Assembly: GCA_947474705.1 (NCBI GenBank)
Contig: CANJJS010000045.1
Location: 1 to 40,030, forward strand
Source of the DNA: Acetobacteraceae bacterium
GTDB lineage: Bacteria > Pseudomonadota > Alphaproteobacteria > Acetobacterales > Acetobacteraceae
Direction: 5' to 3'
DNA length: 40,030 nucleotides
The notes under the pieces were generated by a model, which saw only the letters and a program-made list of their open reading frames with translations, was not told where the DNA came from and did not search any database. Within the stretch, counting starts at the first letter, position 1, and the number at the start of each line of letters is the position of its first letter. Shown in pieces: positions 21,936-30,367 of this stretch. The translations under genes were made by a program, and so were the position numbers.

Positions 21936-22901
21936 ATGGACAGACGAACGGCGCTTTTGGGTCTCGCGGCGATGGGGTTGTCCGGGCGCGGCGCATCGGC
22001 GCAATCGGCTGGGGACTGGCCCATGAAACCGGTCAAGGTCATCGTCAACTATCCGCCCGGCGGGTCGACGGACAATGGCACCCGTCCCTTCACGGATCGC
22101 CTGTCCGGCCTGCTGGGTCAGCAATTCGTGATCGAGAACAAGGGCGGCGCGTCGGGCGCGGTCGGGGTGGAGACCGGGGTCAAATCGGCGCCGGACGGAT
22201 ATACGTTTTTCGTCACGCCGGTCGCGGCGCTGACGCTGCTGCCGAACGCGCGGCCGACCCCGTACAATCCCTTTAAGGACATGGCGCCGGTGTCCCGGTT
22301 CGTGGACTCGACCTTCGTGGTCGCCGTGCATCCGTCCGTTCCGGTCTCCACGCTGCCGGAACTCATCGCCTACGGCAAAAAGAACCCCGGCAAGCTCACC
22401 TTCGGCTCCTCCGGACTGGGCACATTGACCCAGATGGTGTGCGAAGGCGTCAATCAGGCCGGCGGGATCGACATGCTGCATGTGCCGTATCGCGGCGGCG
22501 CGGAATCGCTGGCCGATTTCCTCGCGGGCGTCACGCATGTCTTTTCCGAAGGCAACATCCTGCCGCACGTGAAAGCCGGAAAGGCGAAGCTGCTGGCGAT
22601 CGTGGACGTCAAACGCCACCCCGATTTCCCCGATGTCCCGCTGCTGACCGATTTCTATCCGGACCTGACGATCCTGAACTGGTTCGGCATGTTCGCCCCG
22701 GCCGCCACGCCGCAACCGATCGTGCGGAAACTGTCGGAAGCGCTGAACAAGATCGCCCGCATGCCGGAAGTCGAGGCGCATCTGCTGAAATTCGCCCTCC
22801 GCCCAAACCCAGGCACGCCAGAGGAACTCGCGGCGCAGGTGCGCAAGGATTACGATCTGTACGGGAAGATGGTGCGGGAGTTGAAGATCAAAATGGACTG
22901 A
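21936..22901 (+). CDS. Bug/TctC-family periplasmic substrate-binding protein (4 of 7)
   Basis: A 321-residue receptor with the N-terminus MDRRTALLGLAAMGLSGRGA, an Arg-Arg signal possibly using Tat, cut after ASAQ. Family markers are VKVIVNYPPGGSTDNGTRP, FVIENKGGASGAVGVETGV, MLHVPYRGGAESLADFLAG and LNWFGMFAPAATPQP, with the C-terminus ELKIKMD. GGAGG lies 7 bases before ATG 21936. It is followed after 51 bases by receptor 5 on the same strand, and the two are very similar along their length, pointing to tandem duplication. Ligand unknown. Confidence 0.9.
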   Translation: MDRRTALLGLAAMGLSGRGASAQSAGDWPMKPVKVIVNYPPGGSTDNGTRPFTDRLSGLLGQQFVIENKGGASGAVGVETGVKSAPDGYTFFVTPVAALTLLPNARPTPYNPFKDMAPVSRFVDSTFVVAVHPSVPVSTLPELIAYGKKNPGKLTFGSSGLGTLTQMVCEGVNQAGGIDMLHVPYRGGAESLADFLAGVTHVFSEGNILPHVKAGKAKLLAIVDVKRHPDFPDVPLLTDFYPDLTILNWFGMFAPAATPQPIVRKLSEALNKIARMPEVEAHLLKFALRPNPGTPEELAAQVRKDYDLYGKMVRELKIKMD

Positions 22902-22952
22902 TCGGAGACGCCGCGCGCATCCGACGAAAAAACAAACGACAGGGAGGTAAAG

Positions 22953-23930
22953 ATGCGAATCGCACACGGACTCAGAATTCTCATGTTGGCGCTCGGCCTG
23001 GCCGGGCCCGCCGCGATGGCCCAAAGCCCGGACCCGGCGGCGAGCTGGCCGAACAAGCCGGTGAAGCTGATCGTCAATTTCGGACCGGGCGGGTCGGCGG
23101 ACAACTCCGCGCGGCCCTACGCCGAACGTCTGTCCCGCGCTCTTGGCCAGCAATTCGTGATCGAGAACAAAGGTGGCGCCTCGGGCGCTCTGGGCCTGGA
23201 AGCGACGATGAAGTCGGCGCCGGACGGATATACGTTCGTCGTCACGCCCGCGCTGTCGATGGTGATCATGCCGCATCTGCGGAAAACCCCGTTCGATACG
23301 CTGAAGGATTTCATGCCGGTCAGCGCCTTCACCGACGGCACGCTGCTGTTCGCCGTGCATCCGTCCCTGCCCGTTTCGAACATGAAGGAGTTCGTCGCCT
23401 ACGCGAAGCAAAACCCCGGCAAGCTGAGCTGGGGCACCGCCGGGTTCGGATCCCACGGACATATGCTTTGCGAGATCGTCAAATTGACCGCCGGCATCGA
23501 CATCCTGCACGTGCCCTATCGCGGCGGCGGGGAATCGCTGGCGGACTTCCTCGCGGGTGTGGTGCAGATCCACGCCGATCCCAACACCATGCCGCATGTG
23601 ACCGCCGGGAAAGGCAGGCTTCTGGCGGTTCTGGACCGGGCGCGTTTGCCGGCTTTCCCGGATGTGCCCGTGCTGAAAGAGGTCTATCCGGAGATCGATT
23701 TCCTCGCGTGGTTCGGCATGTTCGCCCCGGCCGGCACGCCACAGTCCATCGTCAATAAAATGAGCGCCGAACTGGCGAAAATCTCCCGCGACCCGGAGAT
23801 GAAGCCATACCTGGCGAAATTCGCCCTGGCGCCGAACCCCGGCACGCCGGAGGAACTGGCGAAGACCATGAAGGAAGATTTCGAGCGCTACGGGAAGCTG
23901 GTGAAACAATTGAACATGCGGATGGATTGA
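22953..23930 (+). CDS. Bug/TctC-family periplasmic substrate-binding protein (5 of 7)
   Basis: A 325-residue receptor with a Sec signal (GLRILMLALGLAGPAAMAQ). It has VKLIVNFGPGGSADNSARP, FVIENKGGASGALGLEATM, ILHVPYRGGGESLADFLAG and LAWFGMFAPAGTPQS, ending QLNMRMD. AGGGAGG precedes the ATG at 22953. Sequence and position mark it as a tandem paralogue of receptor 4, and the pair is probably one transcript ending at the strong hairpin at 23938-23964. The pocket-lining segments differ between the two, so they may take different acids. Confidence 0.9.
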   Translation: MRIAHGLRILMLALGLAGPAAMAQSPDPAASWPNKPVKLIVNFGPGGSADNSARPYAERLSRALGQQFVIENKGGASGALGLEATMKSAPDGYTFVVTPALSMVIMPHLRKTPFDTLKDFMPVSAFTDGTLLFAVHPSLPVSNMKEFVAYAKQNPGKLSWGTAGFGSHGHMLCEIVKLTAGIDILHVPYRGGGESLADFLAGVVQIHADPNTMPHVTAGKGRLLAVLDRARLPAFPDVPVLKEVYPEIDFLAWFGMFAPAGTPQSIVNKMSAELAKISRDPEMKPYLAKFALAPNPGTPEELAKTMKEDFERYGKLVKQLNMRMD

Positions 23931-23937
23931 GACCGGC

Positions 23938-23964
23938 CCGGCGCGCCCGGACGGGGCGCGCCGG
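23938..23964. terminator. Strong hairpin between convergent Bug genes
   Basis: A perfect 11-bp stem, CCGGCGCGCCC with GGGCGCGCCGG, and a 5-base loop lie in the 42-base gap between the ends of the receptor genes at 22953-23930 (plus) and 23973-24950 (minus). The position suits a bidirectional terminator; no T-run follows. Confidence 0.55.
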
Positions 23965-23972
23965 ACGGACCC

Positions 23973-24950
23973 TCATTCCAGCTTGATGTTCGCGTCCCGG
24001 ATCAAGTCCCCCGTCGCCTTGATATCGGCCACAAGGTGCTGGGCGATCTGTTCCGGCGTCTGGAGCGGCACCTCGATGTTGATGGCGCGCATCTTCGCCT
24101 TCATGTCGTCGGTGGCCGCGATCTCGACCATCTTGGCGTTCAGTTTCTCGACGATCCCCTTGGGCGTGCCCGCCGGCGCCTGCATCGAGTACCAGATCGG
24201 CACGTCGGACTCCGGATAACCCAGTTCCGTCAGCGTCGGCACGTCCGGAAAATCCGGGTGCCGCGTCGAATGGTTGATGTTCAGCAGGATCAACTTCCCC
24301 GCTTTCACGTGCGGGAGCGGATTGATTTCGTTCATCGTCTGCACGTTGTTCGCCAGCAGATCGGTCAACGCGTCCGCGCTGCCGCGATAAGGCACATGCA
24401 GGATGTCGATCTTCGCCCGGTGTTTCAGCATCTCGACGCGCAACTGGCTCGACGTGCCAAGGCCCGCGGATCCGTAGGCGAGCTTGCCGGGGTTCGCTTT
24501 GGCGAAAGCGATCATGTCCTTGAACGTCTTCGGACCCGCCGAAGGGTGGATCACGAAACCGCAGACCAGATCGCCGACGCGCGCGATCGGCGTGAAGCTC
24601 TTGATCGGATCGTAAGGCGCTTTCCGCATCAGCGGCAGCACGGTCAGCGTCCCGCCCGGCGCGAAGAACAGCGTGTACCCGTCCGGAGGCGACTTCGCCG
24701 CCGCCTCGGTCCCGATCATCCCGCCCGCGCCGCCGCGATTCTCAATCACGAACTGCTGGCCATAGGCCTGAGAGAGTTTCTCGGCCCATGGCCGCGCCAT
24801 CAGGTCGGATGCGCCGCCCGGCGCGTAGGGCACGATCAGTTTGACCGGCTTGTCCGGCCAGTTCTGCGCCTGCGCCAGCGCGGTTCCGTTCCGGACGATC
24901 GCGGCGGCGGCGAGCGCGCCGCCCGCCGTCAGTAGTTTCCGGCGCCGCAT
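23973..24950 (-). CDS. Bug/TctC-family periplasmic substrate-binding protein (6 of 7), last gene of tct operon
   Basis: A 325-residue receptor starting MRRRKLLTAGGALAAAAIVR, a twin-arginine-like signal cut near ALAQA. It has VKLIVPYAPGGASDLMARP, FVIENRGGAGGMIGTEAAA, ILHVPYRGSADALTDLLAN and the C-terminus DANIKLE. AAGGAGT lies upstream of ATG 24950. It follows tctA by 37 bases on the same strand, so it is probably the receptor that feeds the TctAB permease, together with or instead of the receptor gene at the head of the operon (27018-27977). Confidence 0.9.
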   Translation of the reverse strand: MRRRKLLTAGGALAAAAIVRNGTALAQAQNWPDKPVKLIVPYAPGGASDLMARPWAEKLSQAYGQQFVIENRGGAGGMIGTEAAAKSPPDGYTLFFAPGGTLTVLPLMRKAPYDPIKSFTPIARVGDLVCGFVIHPSAGPKTFKDMIAFAKANPGKLAYGSAGLGTSSQLRVEMLKHRAKIDILHVPYRGSADALTDLLANNVQTMNEINPLPHVKAGKLILLNINHSTRHPDFPDVPTLTELGYPESDVPIWYSMQAPAGTPKGIVEKLNAKMVEIAATDDMKAKMRAINIEVPLQTPEQIAQHLVADIKATGDLIRDANIKLE

Positions 24951-24987
24951 GGGAGTCACTCCTTCGGTTGGGGCCGCGGGTGATGGA

Positions 24988-26496
24988 TTATTCGACAAAC
25001 GCCACCTCCCGCGCTTTTCGGATGTTCGGCAGCAACACGATAACCAGCAGAACCGCCGCGAGCGCCAGGAAGGACGCCGAAAGCGGCCGTTCGATGAACA
25101 CCATGGCGTCGCCGCGCGACAGCAGCATCGCCCGGCGCATGTAGACTTCCAGCAGCGGGCCAAGGATGAAGCCGAGCAGGAGCGGCGCGGGCTCGCAGTC
25201 CAGTTTGAAGAACAGGTAGCCGAGCAGACCGAAGACCGCGATGAACAGCACCTCGTTGGCCGAGTTGTTCAGGCTGTAAACGCCGATGCAGCAGAAGAAC
25301 AGGATGGCGACGGACATCAGACGGTAGGGCACCATCAGCATCCGCACCCAAAGCCCGATCATCGGCAGGTTCAGAACGATCAGCATCAGATTGCCGAGCC
25401 ACATCGACGCGATCATGCCCCAGAACAGGCCGGGCCGGTCGGTCATCACCTGCGGGCCCGGCACGATCCCGTGGATCATCATGCCGCCGATCATCATCGC
25501 CATGACGGCATTGGACGGAATACCCAGTGTCAGCATCGGGATGAAGGAGGTCTGCGCCGCCGCGTTGTTCGCCGATTCCGGCCCCGCCACGCCCTCGATG
25601 GCGCCTTTGCCGAAGCGCGACGGGTCCTTCGCCAGCTTCTTCTCGACCGTATAGGACGAGAACGACGCGAGCACGGCGCCGCCGCCGGGCAGAATGCCCA
25701 GGAAGCCGCCAAGGATGGTGCCGCGGAGGACGGGCATGGCGCTGGCTTTCAGGTCCGCCCAGGTCGGCATCAGGCCGGTGACCTTGGATGTGACGAGGTC
25801 GCGCCGTTCGGCGTTGGTCATGTTGGCCATGATCTCGGCCATGCCGAACAGGCCCATGACCAGCGGCACGAAGCCGATGCCGTCGAACAGGTCGCTGATG
25901 CCGAAGGTGTAGCGGAGGTTGCCGGTGTTCACGTCGGTGCCGACGAGGCCGAGCAGCATGCCAAGGAAGACCATGCCCAGGGCTTTGACGACGGAGCCGC
26001 GGGCGAGGACGATGGCGAAGACGAGGCCCAGCACCATCAGCGAGCAGTAATCGGCCGGCGCGAATTTCTGCGCCACTTTGGTCAGCGGCGGCGCGGCGAC
26101 CGCGATCGCCACCGTCGCCACGCAGCCCGCGAAGAACGACCCAATCGCGGCGATCGCCAGCGCCGCGCCCGCGCGCCCCTGCTTCGCCATCTGGTAGCCG
26201 TCCAGCACGGTGACGACGCTACTACTCTCTCCGGGTAGGTTGATCAGGATCGCCGTGGTGGAACCGCCGTACTGCGCGCCGTAATAGATGCCGGCGAGCA
26301 TGATCAGCGCGCCCTCGGGCGGCAGGTAATAGGTCGTGGGCAGCAGCAGCGCCATGGTGGCGACCGGACCGACGCCGGGCAGCACGCCGATGGCGGTGCC
26401 GACCAGCGCGCCCATCAGGCACCAGAACATGTTGGCGGGGGTCGCCGCGACCGAGAAGCCGAGGGCGAGATTGCTGAAGAGATCGGTCAGTTCCAT
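24988..26496 (-). CDS. tctA: TctA, large membrane subunit of tripartite tricarboxylate transporter
   Basis: The 502-residue protein has about twelve membrane helices and the family signatures GVLPGVGPVATMALLLPTTY, AGIYYGAQYGGSTTAILINL and GILPGGGAVLASFSSYTVEK, with ESANNAAAQTSFIPMLTLGI. TctA forms the solute channel that imports tricarboxylates or related acids, driven by ion gradients, using a periplasmic TctC/Bug receptor. ATG 26496 lies inside the end of tctB (10-base overlap) with AAGG upstream; the longer frame upstream is not membrane-protein-like in that region. Operon order on the minus strand is Bug, tctB, tctA, Bug. Confidence 0.94.
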   Translation of the reverse strand: MELTDLFSNLALGFSVAATPANMFWCLMGALVGTAIGVLPGVGPVATMALLLPTTYYLPPEGALIMLAGIYYGAQYGGSTTAILINLPGESSSVVTVLDGYQMAKQGRAGAALAIAAIGSFFAGCVATVAIAVAAPPLTKVAQKFAPADYCSLMVLGLVFAIVLARGSVVKALGMVFLGMLLGLVGTDVNTGNLRYTFGISDLFDGIGFVPLVMGLFGMAEIMANMTNAERRDLVTSKVTGLMPTWADLKASAMPVLRGTILGGFLGILPGGGAVLASFSSYTVEKKLAKDPSRFGKGAIEGVAGPESANNAAAQTSFIPMLTLGIPSNAVMAMMIGGMMIHGIVPGPQVMTDRPGLFWGMIASMWLGNLMLIVLNLPMIGLWVRMLMVPYRLMSVAILFFCCIGVYSLNNSANEVLFIAVFGLLGYLFFKLDCEPAPLLLGFILGPLLEVYMRRAMLLSRGDAMVFIERPLSASFLALAAVLLVIVLLPNIRKAREVAFVE

Positions 26497-26939
26497 GGGA
26501 ACACCTTGATCGGCATGCCGAGGCCTTTGATGAACATCAGAACCGCGGTCACGCACATGATGACGGTGAAGTAGGCGAATTCGCGCCAGCGGGTTTCCGG
26601 CGTGCCAAGCGCGCAGATCGCCATGGAGACCGCCATCGCGGCGACCAGGCCGCCGTCGTCGACCAGCAGCGCGAAGGCGATGCCGGCCAAGGTCACCATG
26701 ATGACCGGGCGCCACGCCCACTGCCCCTCCAGCAAACTCGGCCCGGCGGAGACAAGACCCTTCAGTGTCAGAATCGCGCCGATGCCGACCAGGCACCAGG
26801 CGAGGATCAACGGCAGCACGCCGGTACCCGGACGTTGCCAAGACCCCACGGGGTAATCGGCTCCGATCTTGATCGCCAGCAGTCCGATAATTCCGAACAT
26901 CAGGCCGGCGGCCAGATCCTGGCTACCCTTGATCCTCAT
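26487..26939 (-). CDS. tctB: TctB, small membrane subunit of tripartite tricarboxylate transporter
   Basis: A 150-residue protein with four predicted helices (LAAGLMFGIIGLLAIKIGAD, VLPLILAWCLVGIGAILTLK, PVIMVTLAGIAFALLVDDGG, YFTVIMCVTAVLMFIKGLGM), the normal size and topology of TctB. SWQRPGTGVLPLI is the typical loop after helix 1. It pairs with TctA in the inner membrane. TTGGAGG precedes ATG 26939. The end overlaps tctA by 10 bases, implying coupled translation and fixed stoichiometry. Confidence 0.9.
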   Translation of the reverse strand: MRIKGSQDLAAGLMFGIIGLLAIKIGADYPVGSWQRPGTGVLPLILAWCLVGIGAILTLKGLVSAGPSLLEGQWAWRPVIMVTLAGIAFALLVDDGGLVAAMAVSMAICALGTPETRWREFAYFTVIMCVTAVLMFIKGLGMPIKVFPWN

Positions 26940-27017
26940 GCGACGTTGCCTCCAATGCTTTTAAGAGGGTTTTATCCAGCGCGGCGCGGTTGGGATAGAT
27001 GCGGGCGAAGCACGCCG

Positions 27018-27977
27018 TCATTCCAGGCTGAGGTTCACCTGCTTCGCGACGTCGCGCCAACGGGCCTGCTCGGCCTCGATCAGTTGTTTGAAGCTCTCGG
27101 GCGAGTTGAACATCGGCTGAAAGCCCAGTTCCTCCATCCGCTTACGCATGACCGGGTGACGCAACCCGTCGTCGATCGCGGTGCTGAGTGTCGTCACGAC
27201 CTCCTTCGGAGTCGCGATCGGGACCATCAGACCGGTCCAGGGCAGCAGATCGAAGCCGGGCACGCCGGCCTCGCGCACCGTGGGAATTTCGGGAGTCAGC
27301 GGGTGACGCTCCGGCTGGCTGACGGCGAGGCCCCGCAGCTTGCCGCCCTTCGCCTGCGGTGCGGTCAGGGAATAAGAGATGAAGCCGCAATCGACATGAC
27401 CGCCAAGGACATCGGCCAAAGCCTCCGAGTCGCCTTTATAGGGGACATGGATCATCTTGATCCCGGTCAGGGTCGAAAACTGCTCCATCCCCATGTGATT
27501 GACCGAGGCGATGCCAGGCGAGGTGAAAGTCAGCTTGCCCGGATTCTGTTTCGCGTATTCCACGAACTCCTTCAGCGTCGTCACCGGAATGCCGGTACGC
27601 GTGACGAGAAGGTAAGTATAGCTGATCACGGTGCCGATCGGCGCGAAGTCGCGCAACGGGTCGTAACGGAGCGACTTCATCACCGCGGGCGAGATCGTCA
27701 TCGCCCCCGTCGTCCCCAACAGAACCGTGTAGCCATCGGCGGGCGCGGACAGCACCGCCTGAATCGCGATCGCGCCGTTGGAGCCGGGCCGGTTCTCGAC
27801 GACCATGGGCTGTTTCAGACTCTCGCCGATGCGGTCCGCGATCAGGCGGGCGGAAATATCGGCGGGTCCGCCTGGCGCCACACCGACGATCAGCCGCATC
27901 GGCCGTTCCGGCCAGGCGGCGGGTGCCTGGCCCGGTAAGATCAGAAGACCGATCAGCAACGCGGCGAAATATTTCAT
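27018..27977 (-). CDS. Bug/TctC-family periplasmic substrate-binding protein (7 of 7), head of tct operon
   Basis: A 319-residue receptor with a Sec signal (KYFAALLIGLLILPGQAPA). Markers are MRLIVGVAPGGPADISARL, MVVENRPGSNGAIAIQAVL and MIHVPYKGDSEALADVLGG, with LPWTGLMVPIATPKEV in place of the more common FAPAGTP segment. It is the most divergent receptor of the seven. AAGGAAATGG precedes ATG 27977. The stop is 78 bases before tctB, consistent with co-transcription, and receptors at both ends of the tct operon are unusual. Ligand unknown. Confidence 0.9.
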   Translation of the reverse strand: MKYFAALLIGLLILPGQAPAAWPERPMRLIVGVAPGGPADISARLIADRIGESLKQPMVVENRPGSNGAIAIQAVLSAPADGYTVLLGTTGAMTISPAVMKSLRYDPLRDFAPIGTVISYTYLLVTRTGIPVTTLKEFVEYAKQNPGKLTFTSPGIASVNHMGMEQFSTLTGIKMIHVPYKGDSEALADVLGGHVDCGFISYSLTAPQAKGGKLRGLAVSQPERHPLTPEIPTVREAGVPGFDLLPWTGLMVPIATPKEVVTTLSTAIDDGLRHPVMRKRMEELGFQPMFNSPESFKQLIEAEQARWRDVAKQVNLSLE

Positions 27978-28060
27978 AACCCATTTCCTTGGACGTTTCG
28001 GCTTACCGGCCAATGTGGCCGAATCCCGCCGGATCGCAAGGCCACGGGCCCCGCGCCGTG

Positions 28061-28346
28061 GGCCAATCGGGTGAAGGAAAGAAAGCCTTGGGGCTCCGCC
28101 CCAAACCCGGCGAGGGGCTTTGCCCCTTCGAACCCCACCAGGGCGGGGGCCCTGGACCCGTTTAATTGGGGGAGATGAAGAAGGGGGGCCTACTCGGACG
28201 TTGAAACGTCATGGATGGCCCCCCTTCTTCATCTCCCCCCAAAAGATGGCATCCAAGGCCCTGCCTTGGCGGGGGTTGAGGGGGCAGCGCCCCCCACGGG
28301 GTCCGGGGCGGAGCCCTGGGACTCTCTTCCTTCACCCGATTGCCCT
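28061..28346. repeat. Near-symmetrical palindrome of about 285 bp made of two inverted repeat units
   Basis: This fills the middle of a 565-base stretch (27978-28542) that holds no gene. The two halves are inverted copies of the same unit. The outer ends share CAATCGGGTGAAGGAA, the middle parts share GGGGCTCCGCCCC-type hairpins, and the inner ends are a perfect 23-bp inverted repeat (28169-28191 and 28217-28239). The 25-base centre contains GACGTT-GA-AACGTC. Outside the core the halves diverge by substitutions, so this is an old or recombined pair of a dispersed GC-rich repeat of the kind common in Acetobacteraceae. It has no coding capacity. Role unknown; it could be a terminator cluster, a MITE pair or a structural site. 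Confidence 0.8.
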
Positions 28347-28542
28347 GTCCCGCGCCGCGAGCGTCCGCCAGCCTGGGCTCTCCCCCACGAAATCCCAGCA
28401 AACGCATGTCGCGCCTGCCGTCGATCGGAACGGCGGCACGACCGCTCCGATCGGCGAAAAACCCCGGTGCTTCGCCGCCGCGGACCAGGACGGGATGCGG
28501 TGGCGCGTGCCTCAAACGGAGCGGCTATTCCTGGCCGCCGCC

Positions 28543-29022
28543 TTAACCAGGGGAGACAGGCCGTTCGGTCTTGACACTCACGCTACGCACGGTGACGACG
28601 AGTTCGCCATCCGCGGCGCGAAAATCCGTGATGCGGTCGGAAAACATCAACTTGCCCGCGCGCTTGCTTTCGCGCTCCCAGGTTTTGCCCGGCCGGGTCT
28701 CCGCCGTGAGCACTTCGCCCGCGCGCACCGGGCGGAAATATTCGAAATGTTGCTCGGCGTTCAACCCGCCGGCGGAAGGCGCCCTGCCCTCGATCCCGCT
28801 GGGGGTTTTGCCCGATCCAAACCATTTTTCGCCGGGCCTGGGCCTCGACGCCTCCGGATTGAATTGCGCCACGGCCGCGGTGAAGGTCGGTGGCGCGACA
28901 ATGCCCCCAACCTCTGTCGCCTTCGCCTGTTCGGCGTCGTGGTAGACGGGGTTCTCATCGCCGATGGAGCGCGCGAACATAAGGATATGTGTCGCTTCGA
29001 TGGGAAAGGCGATTTTGGCCAT
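28543..29022 (-). CDS. MaoC-like/FAS1-type hydratase-dehydratase (N-terminal domain type)
   Basis: A 159-residue single hot-dog-fold protein. AKIAFPIEATHILMFARSIG, ENPVYHD, GGIVAPPTFTAAVAQFNPE and HFEYFRPVRAGEVLT match the MaoC-dehydratase N-terminal domain family (PF13452 type), as found in mesaconyl-C4-CoA hydratases and mycobacterial HadA-like subunits. The catalytic His/Asp usually sits in a partner subunit or another hot-dog half, so it may need a second protein not seen here. AAGGAGG precedes ATG 29022. It lies downstream of the CoA-transferase gene on the same strand, suggesting a role on CoA thioesters. Confidence 0.8.
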   Translation of the reverse strand: MAKIAFPIEATHILMFARSIGDENPVYHDAEQAKATEVGGIVAPPTFTAAVAQFNPEASRPRPGEKWFGSGKTPSGIEGRAPSAGGLNAEQHFEYFRPVRAGEVLTAETRPGKTWERESKRAGKLMFSDRITDFRAADGELVVTVRSVSVKTERPVSPG

Positions 29023-29037
29023 GGTCAGTCCTCCTTG

Positions 29038-29070
29038 TCCGAGATGATGGGCTTTTCCGAGATGATGGGC
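29038..29070. repeat. Tandem 18-base duplication, two copies of TCCGAGATGATGGGC
   Basis: The 15-base core is at 29038-29052 and again at 29056-29070, a perfect direct repeat with 18-base period just upstream of the MaoC-like gene. It looks like slippage or a duplicated regulator site; nothing further can be said. Confidence 0.6.
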
Positions 29071-29176
29071 CGGTCGCGCCGGCCGGTTTCGTGACTGTCG
29101 ATCGTACCGCCACGAGGACCGCCCGCGAACACGTCCAATGCCGGATGCGGTCCTTCCGGACCTATCGCGCGCGAGA

Positions 29177-30367
29177 TCACGCGGGTCCCGCCGGCACGAC
29201 GCCGCGCGCGCGAAGACCCGCGATCTCCGCCTTGCCATACCCGTGCGCCGCCAGGATGGCATCGGTGTCGGCCCCCGCCAAAGGGGCGGTCCCGCGCGGC
29301 GTGCCGTCTTCCATCGGCGGCGCGCCGGGAATGCGCGGGATTGGCATTTTCGCGGCCAGACCCGGCTGGGTCAAATGCGCGAACAGCCCGGTCTCCTCCA
29401 CATGCGGATCGCGCAGGACATCGAGCGAGTCGTTGGCCACGGAATGCATCACGCCGTACTCGGTCAGGCGCGCCGTCCAGTGGGCATTGGGATGCGCCGC
29501 GAAGGCCTCGCCCACCAGCGGCGCCAGGATGGCGTTATGTTCCAACCTGGTGACGACAGTGGCGAAGCGCGGATCGGCGCCGAGTTCGGGCCGGCCCAGT
29601 GCCTCGCAGAAATCCGCCCATCCGCGCCGTCCCGCGACGATGGCGAGGATCCAGCCGTCGGCTGTTTTATAGACCCCGCGATGCGCCCGTGCCCCCGGCG
29701 GGTCGCCGTCGAAAATGACCCGTTGGAGCATGGCGTAGGTGTTGAACCAGGCGGCGCCTTGCATCAGGCTGGCCTCGATATAACGGCCGCGGGTCTCGCC
29801 GCGCCGCGCGTAGAGCGCCGCCGACAAGGCCTGGAACGCGTAAAGCGAGGTCATGAGATCGACGGGGATCGAAGCGACATTGATCGGCCGCCCGTCGAGA
29901 TCGCGATTTTCCGCCATGATGCCGCTGAACGCCTGCAACACCGGGTCCATGGCGGGCCGTTCGGCGTAGGGGCCGGTCTGGCCGAATCCCGACATGGACA
30001 AATACAGAATTCCCGGATGTTTCGCCGCGACGGCGTCGTAGCCAAACCCAAGACGCCCGATCACCCCGGCGCGAAATCCCTCCATGAACACATCGGCGCC
30101 TTCCAGCAGGCGCCACAGCACGGCGCACCCTTCCGGCGATTTCAGGTCGAGGCCGATACTTTGCTTCCCCAGGTTGCCCATGACCGAAAGCGCGGTGTTA
30201 CCGCCAGGCCGGGGCGCGCTGGCACGCACCCAGTCGCCGCCGTCCAATGTCTCGACCTTAATGACGGTGGCGCCATATTGCGCCAGCAGCATCGCCGCGT
30301 AGGGGGCGGCGATGCCCTGGCTGAGATCGACGACCTTGATCCCCGCGAAGGGCGCGTCGTAGCTCAT
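29177..30367 (-). CDS. Class III CoA-transferase (CaiB/BaiF family)
   Basis: The 396-residue enzyme begins FAGIKVVDLSQGIAAPYAAM and contains GATVIKVE, GGNTALSVMGNLGKQSIGLD, LYLSMSGFGQTGPYAERPAM and the catalytic Asp151 immediately after, the layout of formyl-CoA, crotonobetainyl-CoA and related transferases. It moves CoA between carboxylic acids through an aspartyl-CoA anhydride. The acid pair is unknown. Its ATG overlaps the stop of the amidohydrolase gene (30364-30367), so the two are translationally coupled and likely belong to the same pathway. The longer upstream frame runs through the amidohydrolase gene and is not coding. Confidence 0.92.
   Translation of the reverse strand: MSYDAPFAGIKVVDLSQGIAAPYAAMLLAQYGATVIKVETLDGGDWVRASAPRPGGNTALSVMGNLGKQSIGLDLKSPEGCAVLWRLLEGADVFMEGFRAGVIGRLGFGYDAVAAKHPGILYLSMSGFGQTGPYAERPAMDPVLQAFSGIMAENRDLDGRPINVASIPVDLMTSLYAFQALSAALYARRGETRGRYIEASLMQGAAWFNTYAMLQRVIFDGDPPGARAHRGVYKTADGWILAIVAGRRGWADFCEALGRPELGADPRFATVVTRLEHNAILAPLVGEAFAAHPNAHWTARLTEYGVMHSVANDSLDVLRDPHVEETGLFAHLTQPGLAAKMPIPRIPGAPPMEDGTPRGTAPLAGADTDAILAAHGYGKAEIAGLRARGVVPAGPA

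Noticed and set aside
24841-26238. Plus-strand open frame of 465 codons opposite tctA
   Set aside because: The product is His/Gln/Arg/Asp-rich, typical of antisense to membrane-protein codons. tctA on the other strand is certain.
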